The translations under genes were made by a program, and so were the position numbers. From NCBI GenBank assembly GCA_017464765.1, contig JAFTYK010000005.1:1-64000 (forward strand): a stretch of 64,000 nt of DNA. The letters are read 5' to 3'. Numbering within the stretch: the stretch's first letter is position 1; the number at the start of each line of letters is the position of its first letter. Shown piece after piece: positions 1 to 9,259 of this stretch. The DNA is from Ruminococcus sp. (GTDB lineage Bacteria > Bacillota > Clostridia > Oscillospirales > Acutalibacteraceae). The notes beneath the pieces are model-generated. The model searched no databases and was not told where the DNA came from. It saw only the letters and a program-made list of their open reading frames with translations.

Positions 1-139
1 AACGGGACTTGAAGGCGAGTGTTAATAAATCGTCATAGTATGACGATTTTAGCGAGAGCGATGATGAACTATTATGAACAACAATGAGGGGAAGACGTGG
101 CAGCTCTTAATGAACATTAAACACCTGTTATCCGCACCA
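1..139 (+). ncRNA. Structured RNA-like unit, copy 1 (5' end cut by window edge)
   Basis: First of two tandem units. It matches positions 197-335 without gaps at 136 of 139 bases; the differences are at 20, 79 and about 117. It contains a 9-bp hairpin at 28-48 (loop AGT), a GAGAGCG block at 54-60 followed by TGAAC, and a GAGGGGAAGACGT block at 86-98. Its 3' part (GTTATCC at 127-133) would pair with the GGATAAC that lies mostly before base 1. No plausible reading frame covers it, and it is followed at once by an intrinsic terminator, so it reads as an independent non-coding RNA. I cannot assign it to a named RNA family. Confidence 0.6.
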
Positions 140-144
140 AAAAG

Positions 145-173
145 CAGATATCCGAAAGGGTATCTGTTTTTTT
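145..173 (+). terminator. Intrinsic terminator of RNA copy 1
   Basis: A 9-bp stem, CAGATATCC (145-153) with GGGTATCTG (158-166) including one G-U pair, closes on a GAAA tetraloop and is followed by seven T residues (167-173). It starts six bases after the CACCA end of the RNA unit. Confidence 0.85.
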
Positions 174-192
174 ATCATACATATAAACAAAA

Positions 193-335
193 GGATAACG
201 GGACTTGAAGGCGAGCGTTAATAAATCGTCATAGTATGACGATTTTAGCGAGAGCGATGATGAACTATTATGAATAACAATGAGGGGAAGACGTGGCAGC
301 TCTTAATGAACATTAATCACCTGTTATCCGCACCA
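193..335 (+). ncRNA. Structured RNA-like unit, copy 2 (complete)
   Basis: Complete 143-base unit. GGATAAC (193-199) pairs with GTTATCC (323-329), closing the whole molecule, and the 3' end reads GCACCA. Inside are a 9-bp hairpin, AATCGTCAT (224-232) with ATGACGATT (236-244), and the blocks GAGAGCG-N4-TGAAC (250-265) and GAGGGGAAGACGT (282-294) that recur in the element at 39.6 kb. TATAAA at about 182-187, six or so bases before the first G, could be a -10 box, but no good -35 is visible, so reading from an upstream promoter is equally possible. A closed end stem plus CACCA resembles a tRNA or tmRNA end, but no T-arm, anticodon arm or tag frame is seen. Confidence 0.62.
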
Positions 336-339
336 AAGA

Positions 340-378
340 AAAGGGATGTCTCACTTTGATTAGTGAGGCATCCCTTTT
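340..378. terminator. Bidirectional intrinsic terminator
   Basis: Fifteen-bp stem, 340-354 with 363-377, one G-U pair, 8-base loop, followed by TTTT on the plus strand and by a T-rich run on the minus strand. It ends RNA copy 2 on one strand and the giant dockerin gene, whose stop is 17 bases away, on the other. Confidence 0.85.
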
Positions 379-394
379 GTGTAATGGCATTTTC

Positions 395-3300
395 TTATTT
401 GATTGTAATTTTTTCGCTGACTCTCTCTGTTTCTCTGTAGCGAGCAACGTATCTCTGTATAAGCGTTGCATCGAAGATTGAAATACGGTCGTCGCCGTCA
501 GTGTCAGAAAGCAGTAACTGTGTACTACCCAGGTTCTCGCTCTTAGCCAGATGTTGTTGTATGAGAGTAACGTCCATAATCGTTATGTATCCGTCGCGGT
601 CTACATCGCCGATTAAAGCATCTCCGCTGATTTTTACAGTAGCGGTAGTTTTCACACCGTTAATCTTAGCTGTGATAGTTGATTCACCTGCTCTGATACC
701 CGTTACAACACCTGCTTCGTTTACTGTAGCAACATTCTCGTTTGAAGACGAGTAGCTGATTTTCGAAGTAGCCAGAGCGGATGCAGGGCTGACAGATACA
801 TTGAGCTTTTGTTGTGAGCCTGCCTCAACCTTGATATTTGAGAGTTTAATGCTCTCAACAGATTTAGCGACAGGTTTCTTTGTAAGACCAGGGAAGAACT
901 CGCAAACAACAGACATTTTTTCGTCAGCGTTTCTGGTTTTCCAGTTGCTGTTCTCTCCACTTTCAACGATGCACTGCAAGTACGCACTGCCCGTGCCTGT
1001 GATGTCAAAATACTTTTCGTCAATTGCATCACTTACGAAAATAACGTCTCGTTCTTCACCAACCTTGAGCGGTTCAATCTCTTCTCTGCCAAAGGCTGTG
1101 TAAACAGGCTTTTCAGCTTTGTAGCCGTCTTCCATAGCCTCGCACAGCTCCAGTGAGTCGAAGAACACAAGCTTCACAAAGCTATTGCCCTTGTAGTCAA
1201 CATTACCGTTGTTCTTAACCTTTGCGTGTACGAAGAACTTAACCTTGTTGTTATCTTTTGAGTAAACGCCAAGCGGAGAAATCGTCTTTACGACTAAGTC
1301 AAGACTGTGGTTTTCAAGGAGGTTGAAGCTCTCGCTTTTGTATTTAATTTCACCGTTTTCAGATATAGTATAGTAAAAGTCAATTTCACTCGGTGTTGCG
1401 TTTTCAGGTAAGGTGTAGAAGAAGTCAATAACCTTGTGTTCGGTGGAAAGCCACAATTCTTCACGCTTTGTGTCGACAGCTTTGCCGTCAGCGTAAAGAG
1501 TGACATCTACATTCTGACCTGTTTTAACACCTTGATTTGATGCTCTGACAGAAACCTCGATTGTGTCTTTTTTGCTCGGATAATCGTTTGAGAAGCAAAT
1601 CTCGTTTTCAGCCTTTGCACCGATGTAAGAGCTGTCTGTGTCGTACTCACCGATCACCAGCATGTTGTTGATTTTGTCAGAGCCTTCATTTGTGATTTCC
1701 TTGTCAAATGCATTGTAAACAGCAAGTATATCTCCGTTTTCTAAAACTGTTGCAGTGAAGTCTTCTTTGTAATAACCCATATCAGAGAGTACATCGTCCT
1801 CAGTAAGGTAGGTTTTACCGCCCCAGTAGCCTTGTAGTGAGTGTCTCGGATTTTCAAGGACAGTTGTAGTGTAATCACTGCCGTCACTTGGCACGCTGAT
1901 TTCAAAGGTTTCTTCAACACCCGTGAACACAAACTGCTTAGCCCAGATTTGCTGGCAGTCACCCTCGGTTGTAGTCCACAAAGCGTAAATATCGCCGTTT
2001 GTGTTAGCAAAAACTTCGAGGTCATCGTTTACAGTGTAGTCTTCGTCAGAATTGATGTACTGAGGTGCAGCGTAAACATCATTCAAAAGCAATTCGTTGC
2101 CAACATCACTAATACTTGCGTTTTGCATAATATCCGAAATGTTCTGGTAAGCGTATACACCGTCGCTCTTGAAGAACAGCAGGGTATCGTTTATGTTTTC
2201 AGTGTTTACTGTTACAAATTTCGGATTAGCGTTAACAGTGTCATTACGGGAGATTTTAACAGGTTTTGAGTGAACAAGAGTGCCTTCCTGCATCTCAAAG
2301 TTCACAATATACAAAGCGTTAGGAGTTTTTGTAAAGTGCTGTGCATACTCTTCTGTCATCTCTATATCCTTGGTGTCTTCAAGAGTAAATCCTGGGTACT
2401 CCGATGCAACGTAGGAGAGCATAATGTCGTTGCCAAATGCTGTTGCATCGTAGTATTTCAAAAAGCTTCTATTTATCGAAACAGGCTCTGCGTCAGAAAA
2501 ATCTTCGTTAGTGTAAACACAGGTCATAAGAGCTGTGCGTTTTTGCTGAATATCCTGCAAGGTTGAGTCCTTAGTGATATCTTCAACGTTCATCACTTGA
2601 TAGAACATCTGAATTACACCTGTGTTTGCGTTGTACACTACCTTTGGTGCAAGGTAGATGTTCTTTCCTGTTTCGTCACTCATCAATTTGTAGTCATGGA
2701 ATGTACCCGATTCTTTGTTGTAGAAGATTGTCGCAATACCAACTGACTTGAACAGTTCGTGGATTTCAGATGAATTGTCGAGTGTACACTTGTTCCACGC
2801 AATGAGAATATCCTCACCGCAATCTGTAAGAGTTACCGCACTGTCAATTCGTTGGTAATCCTGACTAAGAGTAGCAAGTATAGAAGCATCTCTTGCTTTG
2901 AGCTGAGTCTGGTACTTGTTAAGAACAGCATCACATTCTACAATCTGGTCGGAAGGCTCATCGTATATGTAGTAGTGCAGGATGTTATGCTTGCCATCTT
3001 CGTCAGTTGTAGCGGTGACTATAAGGTATCTTTCGTTACCGATAGGAATAATTTCAGGGTCGGTGCCTGTTGTAGTTTTTTCAACGAGTTTTTCTTCATG
3101 TTGTGGAGTCAGCGGTGCCATGACATTATCTGTAATCTGAGCAGTCGCAATTGTCATATCCGAAAGTGTGATGTCGTTCATAATATCAGTTTCAATCTGA
3201 CTTTGCAGGCTTGCCATATCAATATCATTGTGGTCACCCAAGGTATCAAACATCTCTGCACTTACGATGTTACCACTCCAAGCAGCTCTCAGGAACAACA

Positions 3301-6300
3301 GCTCAAGTGCAATTTCGCCTGTCATATCAAAGGTGCCGTATCCCTCTAAGAAGTTGTTGAACTGGATATCAAAGTCAAAGTTCACGCCTCCCGATGCGTT
3401 AAGCAGTGCATCAAAACCGATGCCGACACCGACACCGAGGTTAATGTGAAGTTGATATACACCCTGGAAAGTGCATGCATTTGCATCATCGAGTTGGTCG
3501 AGTGTCAAAGCAACAATCTTATTTGTCTGACCTTCTTCCAAGCCGTAAACACCCATATAAATATTAACGTTGATACCTGCGTTGAAGTACGCAAAGCAAG
3601 GAATGTAACACAATACAAAAGGAATTGATACACGGATTGAACCGCCTGCACCTGCAACAAGCAGGTTGCCCACAAAGTTCCATTCTCCTGTGCTGTCGTC
3701 AACATAGTAGTTGCCCTGATACGCGAGTAAGAAACTGAACGACAAGTAAACCGTGGTCTTCATACTCAGAGCGTTGACAAGCTTTTTACCACCTGCAAAA
3801 CTTGGATTTTCATTGTTGTTTATAGCGGTGTCATACTTGTCGAGTATATCCCCTAAGGCTAACGCTTTATCAAGCGGTGTGTATGTTTCCCAATCCTTGT
3901 TTTCCGATGCTCGGTCAGAGCATTCCGAGAACGAAACGCCGATTGTGATTGTGTGGATTTCTCTGCCGTTTTTGTCAACGCCTATAGTACCGGTGTTGAG
4001 AATAGGAGTGAAGCCCTTGATTGAAACAGTAGGGCTGACAGGACCGAGTACAGGGTTAGGCTGTACCATAGTAACGGGCGCGCCAATGTCAGGAGCATAG
4101 GTGATAGTTTCATACGCAGAAGAAGCGTTGAAAGTGTAGCCTGTGTCCCACTTGCCGTAGCTGGTGTATTCGTATTTGTGTTCGTCGTCGTTGGGTAGTT
4201 CGTGACGCCACATAGGTTCAACGCACAGTCTGTCACCAGCTTTAATAATCTCGGATAGAGTGTTTGCCCAGTGTGAAACAGTTGTATTTGCTTCCATTTC
4301 GATGTCATAGGTTGATTTGACACCGTTTTCGTTTTCAACAGTCCATCTTACCATGTTTACAGGATGATCAGGATCTTGTCCTTTTGTGTCGAGCCACAGA
4401 TTGAATTGCACCGCAATGCCTGATGTAAGGGTGATTGAATCGTGGTATGTGGTGCCGTCAGCAGAAACACAGTCAATACTTATCGGTTGAACGCCTGTTG
4501 TTTTATAGTCAAGTTTCAGGTCAATGTTGATACCTGTGTCGTTAGACAGGTAATCAGCCATATTGATATCAGTGATGTAGTACTGGTTGTTGTAGTAGGT
4601 GAGGGCTCGGTGAACTTCATCTTTTGAAACGCTTATTTTAACAGGTTCTCTTTCAATTTTGCTTTCAGTTGCGTTTTCAGTTTCGCTGATTTCTCTATCA
4701 AGAGTGAATGTGCCGTCAGTATTTGAAAGAGTGCTGTACTGTGAGAGCATCACCAGCGCACCTGAAATAGTTTTGTATGTGTCGGTGTCTGCGGTTGGCT
4801 TGTTGATAATTGAGCCTTCTTGAAGCAATGTAACACCGCTTATGTTGATATCTTTTGCGTCGGCGGATTTCTCGACAAAATCCAGCACAACAGTGTTGTC
4901 TGTGTCGGTGTACGGATTCTGTACCATATAGAAGAAGGAGTTGCCGTAGTAGGTCTGGGTTTTATGAGTGGACGAATTTGTGTAAGTCCATTTTGCTCTG
5001 TAACCGTTTGCAGGAGTAGCAGAGAATGTCACAATCTGACCAACGACCAATTTGTTGAAAATTACTTCGTCTTTGCCGTCTGAGTAGCCATTGAGAGTAA
5101 CTGATCCGTCAGCATTAGTGGTTGCGTATTTACTGCCTTTTCCGAGAAAGTCACCCATACTTGGATTTTTAACTCTCAGCACTGTGTCTGATGTCACCAA
5201 AGTAATGACAGGTGTGACAGAAACGTAAAGGTCAGACAATGTCAGTTGTATTTGATTTGTTCCTGTTTCAGCAGTGAACTTCGTTGCCGATTGCAACAGG
5301 CTTTCAGTAGGAGCGTAGCGGTAATCGAGCTTGAAGTGGAAGTTATTCTTTACAGATGATTCCTTAGTAAATGTAAAAATTAGCTCGTCTGACACCTTGT
5401 AATTTTTGCTGTCACGAGCTGACTGAGTCCAACTTATTTTACCAATTAACTCGTCGTTTATATAGAAGTTGCCGCTATTTGCGTCGAAACGTTGCCCTGT
5501 TGCCTGATTGTCGTAGCTTTCAACGCTGAATGAGCTTACGTCAGAAAGATTAAAAACAGGCTGGATGACAATGTTATTGTCAGTAATGTAATCCTTGTAG
5601 GTTTCAAGAATCGAGGAAGTAAGAGTCAGGCTGTCCGAATTCATTGAGTAAAGCCCACTCTTAGAAGAAACATTACCTTTGTCGTCAAGTGTGCAGAAGT
5701 ATACGCCCTTGAGCTTAACAAGGTTGTTGTATTTGCTGTCTATGTCGTATGACAAAGCTGTTGTTTCGTCGCGATAGATGTCAAAGCTTTTGCCTGTGTT
5801 TGTGCTTGCACTACCTGATGCAGCAGGATTAACGAGGTCAACGCTTTTGATAACTTCCTGAGTTTGCAATGAACCGCCGATGTAGAGCTTTTCTGTTTGA
5901 GGTTCAATAACTGAAATGTTGTATTTTCTGAGCATCAGTCTGACGTTTTTGTCAACGTCAGAGGTACCCTTGTTGTATACTGTGAAACCGCCATGACCAA
6001 CACAGCCTGTTCTGTGCATTGCGATGTACAGATAGTGGTCGCCCATAACTGTGTTTGCGTCGAGATTAGCGGTTCTGTTGTAGGTCGAGCTGATGTTCAC
6101 CATACCCCAGCTTGTGCCGATTTTTGAGTCAATGCTTTCAGCAAAGTCAAAGTTTGACGAACTATTGTCAAAAAGGTCTTTGTCAGCGACGTAGAACATT
6201 CCGTCATCTTCAGCTACTGAACCTGAAATGTTTTTCTGGTGCATAACAATCTGGCTGACACCTGTGAAGTCGATTTTCTCAGGAGAGCGAACCGAAACAG

Positions 6301-7576
6301 CATTGTTCAGCGAACTCCAGTTGTTGTCATATTTTATTACCATACCGTCGCTGTCTGACTCCCAGTAACCTTCAGGCCAGCCTGCACCACGGTCGGTTTG
6401 GTGTTCAATTTTAAACTTGCTGACGTCAACAATCTGCACACCGCGTTTGCCTGTGTTTTTGTTGACAAGCTCAGAGGTAGAAGAAACTTCAACCCCTGCT
6501 CTGGTCAAAGCTGTTTCGTGCTTTGCTTCCTTTTTTGCTTTTGATGTGATAGAAATCTTTGCAGTCTGTGGTTTTGACTTTGCAACGGTGATGTCATCGA
6601 GTACAGCCTCAAAGTATGTGTCGTCCTTTGCTTTATCAAGCAGCGTGACAGGCACCTTGATTTCACTCATACCAGGTGTGAATGTAAGGTTCATCTGCTG
6701 TGGCTCATACGCAACACCTGTCTGTGCAGTAGCAGGCTTTGTGGTAACGGTGAAAGTACCCGTTGTACCCATATTACCTGTTCTCTTTACTGTGATGTAC
6801 GCTTCTTCGCTTTCTGGATTAACAGAAGTGTCTTTGATAGAAAGGTAAGTGTCCGGCTTTTCTCTTTCTTCCAGAATTGTGAACGCTGTTGAAATCTGAG
6901 CACCGATAGATGCGTTTTTTGGTTCACAAAGATTGAGAGTAAATTGCAGATTGTCCGTAACTTCTCTTTTTTTGTATGTTCTTATGTAGATGGTCTTTGA
7001 GTTTTCGCCGTCTTTGAAGTCAAGCGTCAGCTCGCTTGATACAGGCATGCTTTTTAAAAGCTCATCGTTATACTGTGATGTCGCATTACGCACAAACGGT
7101 ACGTCATCGCCCTCATTTGTAGCGTAGACAGTGTCTTTTTGTGTGCGAGTAGCTATAAAGCTGTAATTTTCGATATCGTAGTAGCGATTAGCCTGACCTT
7201 TTACGGCTTTTTCTGCAAGAGATGTAAAAATCTCGTAGTCTTCGCCGTAGCCTGCGGTGAGGTCAATTGTTTTCAAAGTAATTGATGCATCACCTTTTAC
7301 TCCACCTTCTCTGAAAATTTCCAGAGCATAGGTGTCTTTCATTTTAAGCTCGGCAGATGCAAGCGGTATCATAAATGCACCGTTTGGATATTCGGATATA
7401 GTTTTTTCGTTTTCACTTAAATAAAGCTTAGTCACCTCATTAAGGTCATACAGTCTGGTGTAGCTTGAACTGTTTTCACTGGCAGACGCTACAAGCACAG
7501 GAAGTGAAGCTAACAGTAAAGTGCAACACAAAATGACGCTCAAGAGTCTTTTTGAGAAACCTAAGATTTTATTCAT
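395..7576 (-). CDS. Giant secreted dockerin protein with Calx-beta-like, CARDB-like and BIG2 domains
   Basis: A 2393-residue extracellular protein. The ATG at 7576 is preferred over upstream codons because GGAGGTG (7587-7581) lies four bases before it and a signal peptide (about 1-32) follows. Visible order: two Calx-beta-like regions (about 80-236 and 243-346), a very long beta-rich middle with no catalytic motif I recognise, a CARDB-like region (about 2004-2235), a BIG2 Ig-like domain (2240-2318) and a C-terminal type I dockerin (2323-2382) with two calcium-loop repeats (DVDRDG and DTDGDD, each followed by an LIQ helix). The dockerin implies attachment to a cohesin, as in cellulosomes or the R. 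bromii amylosome. No sortase motif is seen. It may be an adhesin, spacer or substrate-binding component; no enzyme activity is claimed. Confidence 0.85.
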   Translation of the reverse strand: MNKILGFSKRLLSVILCCTLLLASLPVLVASASENSSSYTRLYDLNEVTKLYLSENEKTISEYPNGAFMIPLASAELKMKDTYALEIFREGGVKGDASITLKTIDLTAGYGEDYEIFTSLAEKAVKGQANRYYDIENYSFIATRTQKDTVYATNEGDDVPFVRNATSQYNDELLKSMPVSSELTLDFKDGENSKTIYIRTYKKREVTDNLQFTLNLCEPKNASIGAQISTAFTILEEREKPDTYLSIKDTSVNPESEEAYITVKRTGNMGTTGTFTVTTKPATAQTGVAYEPQQMNLTFTPGMSEIKVPVTLLDKAKDDTYFEAVLDDITVAKSKPQTAKISITSKAKKEAKHETALTRAGVEVSSTSELVNKNTGKRGVQIVDVSKFKIEHQTDRGAGWPEGYWESDSDGMVIKYDNNWSSLNNAVSVRSPEKIDFTGVSQIVMHQKNISGSVAEDDGMFYVADKDLFDNSSSNFDFAESIDSKIGTSWGMVNISSTYNRTANLDANTVMGDHYLYIAMHRTGCVGHGGFTVYNKGTSDVDKNVRLMLRKYNISVIEPQTEKLYIGGSLQTQEVIKSVDLVNPAASGSASTNTGKSFDIYRDETTALSYDIDSKYNNLVKLKGVYFCTLDDKGNVSSKSGLYSMNSDSLTLTSSILETYKDYITDNNIVIQPVFNLSDVSSFSVESYDNQATGQRFDANSGNFYINDELIGKISWTQSARDSKNYKVSDELIFTFTKESSVKNNFHFKLDYRYAPTESLLQSATKFTAETGTNQIQLTLSDLYVSVTPVITLVTSDTVLRVKNPSMGDFLGKGSKYATTNADGSVTLNGYSDGKDEVIFNKLVVGQIVTFSATPANGYRAKWTYTNSSTHKTQTYYGNSFFYMVQNPYTDTDNTVVLDFVEKSADAKDINISGVTLLQEGSIINKPTADTDTYKTISGALVMLSQYSTLSNTDGTFTLDREISETENATESKIEREPVKISVSKDEVHRALTYYNNQYYITDINMADYLSNDTGINIDLKLDYKTTGVQPISIDCVSADGTTYHDSITLTSGIAVQFNLWLDTKGQDPDHPVNMVRWTVENENGVKSTYDIEMEANTTVSHWANTLSEIIKAGDRLCVEPMWRHELPNDDEHKYEYTSYGKWDTGYTFNASSAYETITYAPDIGAPVTMVQPNPVLGPVSPTVSIKGFTPILNTGTIGVDKNGREIHTITIGVSFSECSDRASENKDWETYTPLDKALALGDILDKYDTAINNNENPSFAGGKKLVNALSMKTTVYLSFSFLLAYQGNYYVDDSTGEWNFVGNLLVAGAGGSIRVSIPFVLCYIPCFAYFNAGINVNIYMGVYGLEEGQTNKIVALTLDQLDDANACTFQGVYQLHINLGVGVGIGFDALLNASGGVNFDFDIQFNNFLEGYGTFDMTGEIALELLFLRAAWSGNIVSAEMFDTLGDHNDIDMASLQSQIETDIMNDITLSDMTIATAQITDNVMAPLTPQHEEKLVEKTTTGTDPEIIPIGNERYLIVTATTDEDGKHNILHYYIYDEPSDQIVECDAVLNKYQTQLKARDASILATLSQDYQRIDSAVTLTDCGEDILIAWNKCTLDNSSEIHELFKSVGIATIFYNKESGTFHDYKLMSDETGKNIYLAPKVVYNANTGVIQMFYQVMNVEDITKDSTLQDIQQKRTALMTCVYTNEDFSDAEPVSINRSFLKYYDATAFGNDIMLSYVASEYPGFTLEDTKDIEMTEEYAQHFTKTPNALYIVNFEMQEGTLVHSKPVKISRNDTVNANPKFVTVNTENINDTLLFFKSDGVYAYQNISDIMQNASISDVGNELLLNDVYAAPQYINSDEDYTVNDDLEVFANTNGDIYALWTTTEGDCQQIWAKQFVFTGVEETFEISVPSDGSDYTTTVLENPRHSLQGYWGGKTYLTEDDVLSDMGYYKEDFTATVLENGDILAVYNAFDKEITNEGSDKINNMLVIGEYDTDSSYIGAKAENEICFSNDYPSKKDTIEVSVRASNQGVKTGQNVDVTLYADGKAVDTKREELWLSTEHKVIDFFYTLPENATPSEIDFYYTISENGEIKYKSESFNLLENHSLDLVVKTISPLGVYSKDNNKVKFFVHAKVKNNGNVDYKGNSFVKLVFFDSLELCEAMEDGYKAEKPVYTAFGREEIEPLKVGEERDVIFVSDAIDEKYFDITGTGSAYLQCIVESGENSNWKTRNADEKMSVVCEFFPGLTKKPVAKSVESIKLSNIKVEAGSQQKLNVSVSPASALATSKISYSSSNENVATVNEAGVVTGIRAGESTITAKINGVKTTATVKISGDALIGDVDRDGYITIMDVTLIQQHLAKSENLGSTQLLLSDTDGDDRISIFDATLIQRYVARYRETERVSEKITIK

Positions 7577-7680
7577 AACGCACCTCCGTGTAATAGGGTT
7601 GTAAAACTGACACAAAATACAGTTAATAGCACAAAATAACCTACTAAAATGTTAAATTTCGTACTACAATTTACAAATTT

Positions 7681-7710
7681 ATTATACCATATCGGAAAAT
7701 ACAAAAACAA
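7681..7710 (-). promoter_or_regulatory. Putative sigma-A promoter of the giant dockerin gene
   Basis: On the minus strand TATAAT (7686-7681) is preceded, after 18 bases, by a weak TTGTTT (7710-7705). The leader to the ATG would be about 95 bases. Confidence 0.45.
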
Positions 7711-7740
7711 CACTTTTTGGAGAATATAACAATTAGTCAC

Positions 7741-8082
7741 GTAATATAGCGAAGTGAGATAGTGGCTTTATCAGACTTAGATAAATCACTTGATTCAAGT
7801 ATTAACCATAAGTAGTGGGTTGGCTAAGAATATCTGCTTGCCTAAATCGCAGATAGAGCTAGAGAAGTGTTACTTAAAGATGAGCAGATTATCTCTAAGG
7901 AAGTTCTGTATTGTATAGAATAAATCTATTGTTATTGGCATAACAATACAGGAGAGAGGAGTTCAAAGGTTTACAAACAAGCTCCTGTGAAAACAATGGC
8001 TAGAAACTATTTGTTGCTTCACACAATGGATTCTGCTATGGCTATTGAGAAACTTAAATAGATATATGAGCAGAAAAGTTAA
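7741..8082 (+). pseudogene. Decayed reading frame, unidentified
   Basis: This stretch fills most of the 660-base gap between the giant dockerin gene and tarJ. One plus-strand frame (codons starting at 7741) reads as protein-like sequence, for example ADRAREVLLKDEQIISKEVL from 7849 and APVKTMARNYLLLHTMDSAM near 7993-8050, but carries stops at 7747 (TAG), 7813 (TAG), 7825, 7843, 7921 (TAA) and 8059 (TAG) before TAA at 8080. No TGA occurs. I do not recognise the protein. An 8-bp perfect inverted repeat (ATTGTTAT/ATAACAAT, about 7929-7948) lies within it. The simplest reading is a gene remnant with C-to-T nonsense changes. Confidence 0.35.
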
Positions 8083-8151
8083 TTACATATTTCTATCTAT
8101 CATATACTTCTTTATATTATTCTATTTTATTGTCTTTAAGGAAAAATGAAG

Positions 8152-8176
8152 GGGCGCATCAAATTATGATGCGCCC
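8152..8176 (-). terminator. Terminator hairpin downstream of tarJ
   Basis: Perfect 10-bp stem, GGGCGCATCA (8152-8161) with TGATGCGCCC (8167-8176). On the minus strand it is followed by CTTCATTTTT, an interrupted T-run, 60 bases beyond the tarJ stop. Confidence 0.65.
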
Positions 8177-8236
8177 TAAAACTTTTAATATTAATAATTA
8201 GATTTATTCAGTGTACTTTTATTGCGTGATTGTAGT

Positions 8237-9259
8237 TTAAAGGTTCCAGTGCATAACTGTTTTACCAAAAGCTTTCCTGGTGTCTAATTCGAAAGCTTTT
8301 TTCATATCCGCGAAAGTTTTAACTTCGACAACGTTACCAATAATGTGGGTGAGATAGCGCACGATGTCAGGGTGAGCTTTATACATTTCAACGGTTTTTT
8401 CAAAGTCAGCTTTACCGCTTCTGCTTGTGCCGAACATTCTCAGTCCTTTTTCAAGAATCATACGGGTGTTAATCGGGACAGGATACTCTGATACACCCAT
8501 AATTGCGATAGTTCCCTCAGGATAGATGTGCTTTATGATTTGCTCAATAGCGACAGGGGAGCCGTTAGCTCCGACACACTCGAAAGCGTGGTCGATTCTC
8601 AGTGCTTCAGGGATTTCAGTAGTGAGGAAAGTTTCGTCAGCAAAGGAGAAGTCTGAAAGTTTGTCACGGCTTATACCGAAAACATAAATCTTAATATTCT
8701 TAAACATTTTCTTCAAAAACAGGGAGGTGATAAACGCTAGGTTTCCGTCACCCCAAACACCGATTGTTTCACGTTTTGAGTGCGCAATTTTGTCGAAGCG
8801 AGAGATAGCGTGAACGCTGACGCTGACAATTTCCGTGAAAGCTGCTACGTCAAGATTCATGTTTTGCGGTAGCTTTACAAGTCTGTCTTTTGGAAGCTCC
8901 ACAAATTCCTGCATAAAACCGTCCTTCGAGCTAGCACAGAACTTACTGCTTTCAAGATAATTCTCAGCAATAATATCATCGTACTCGGTTGGAGCATTTG
9001 GTATCATTACCACCTTGTCACCAGGTTTGAATGTACCACTTTTGTCGTATACAACTTCGCCAACACCCTCGTGAATAAGTGCCATCGGTAACTTTTCTTT
9101 GAGTACCTTGGCATCTCTTGTACCTTGATAGTAGCGCTGGTCAGCGTTACAAATAGATAGGTGTGTAGGTCTTACTATGCAATTTTCAGAAAAGCTTATG
9201 TCCTCAAAATCGATTTCAAATCGTCTTGGGGAGCTAAGTCTGTAAATAGTATTAATCAT
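8237..9259 (-). CDS. tarJ: Ribulose-5-phosphate reductase, TarJ-type MDR dehydrogenase
   Basis: A 340-residue medium-chain dehydrogenase. The N-terminal half has the GroES-like catalytic fold with a cysteine at the first metal-ligand position (SICNADQ, near residue 38), HEGVGEV and a KPGDKVV loop; the second half is the nucleotide-binding domain (GVWGDGNLAF). In TarIJ systems this enzyme reduces ribulose 5-phosphate to ribitol 5-phosphate, which TarI then activates with CTP. The assignment rests mainly on the eight-base overlap with tarI (ATGATTAA); alone the sequence could only be called a zinc-type alcohol dehydrogenase. Last gene of the surface-polymer operon. Confidence 0.82.
   Translation of the reverse strand: MINTIYRLSSPRRFEIDFEDISFSENCIVRPTHLSICNADQRYYQGTRDAKVLKEKLPMALIHEGVGEVVYDKSGTFKPGDKVVMIPNAPTEYDDIIAENYLESSKFCASSKDGFMQEFVELPKDRLVKLPQNMNLDVAAFTEIVSVSVHAISRFDKIAHSKRETIGVWGDGNLAFITSLFLKKMFKNIKIYVFGISRDKLSDFSFADETFLTTEIPEALRIDHAFECVGANGSPVAIEQIIKHIYPEGTIAIMGVSEYPVPINTRMILEKGLRMFGTSRSGKADFEKTVEMYKAHPDIVRYLTHIIGNVVEVKTFADMKKAFELDTRKAFGKTVMHWNL

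Noticed and set aside
1..335. tRNA or tmRNA genes
   Set aside because: The closed acceptor-like stem and CACCA ending suggested it, but there is no T-arm GTTCGAA-type sequence, no D-arm, no anticodon arm and no tag-peptide frame.
1841..2269. Plus-strand frames of 100-165 codons inside the giant dockerin gene
   Set aside because: All are antisense to a single uninterrupted frame with signal peptide and dockerin; none has a ribosome site.
7616..8236. Insertion sequence between the giant gene and tarJ
   Set aside because: No terminal inverted repeats, target duplication or recognisable transposase were found; only a decayed frame is seen.
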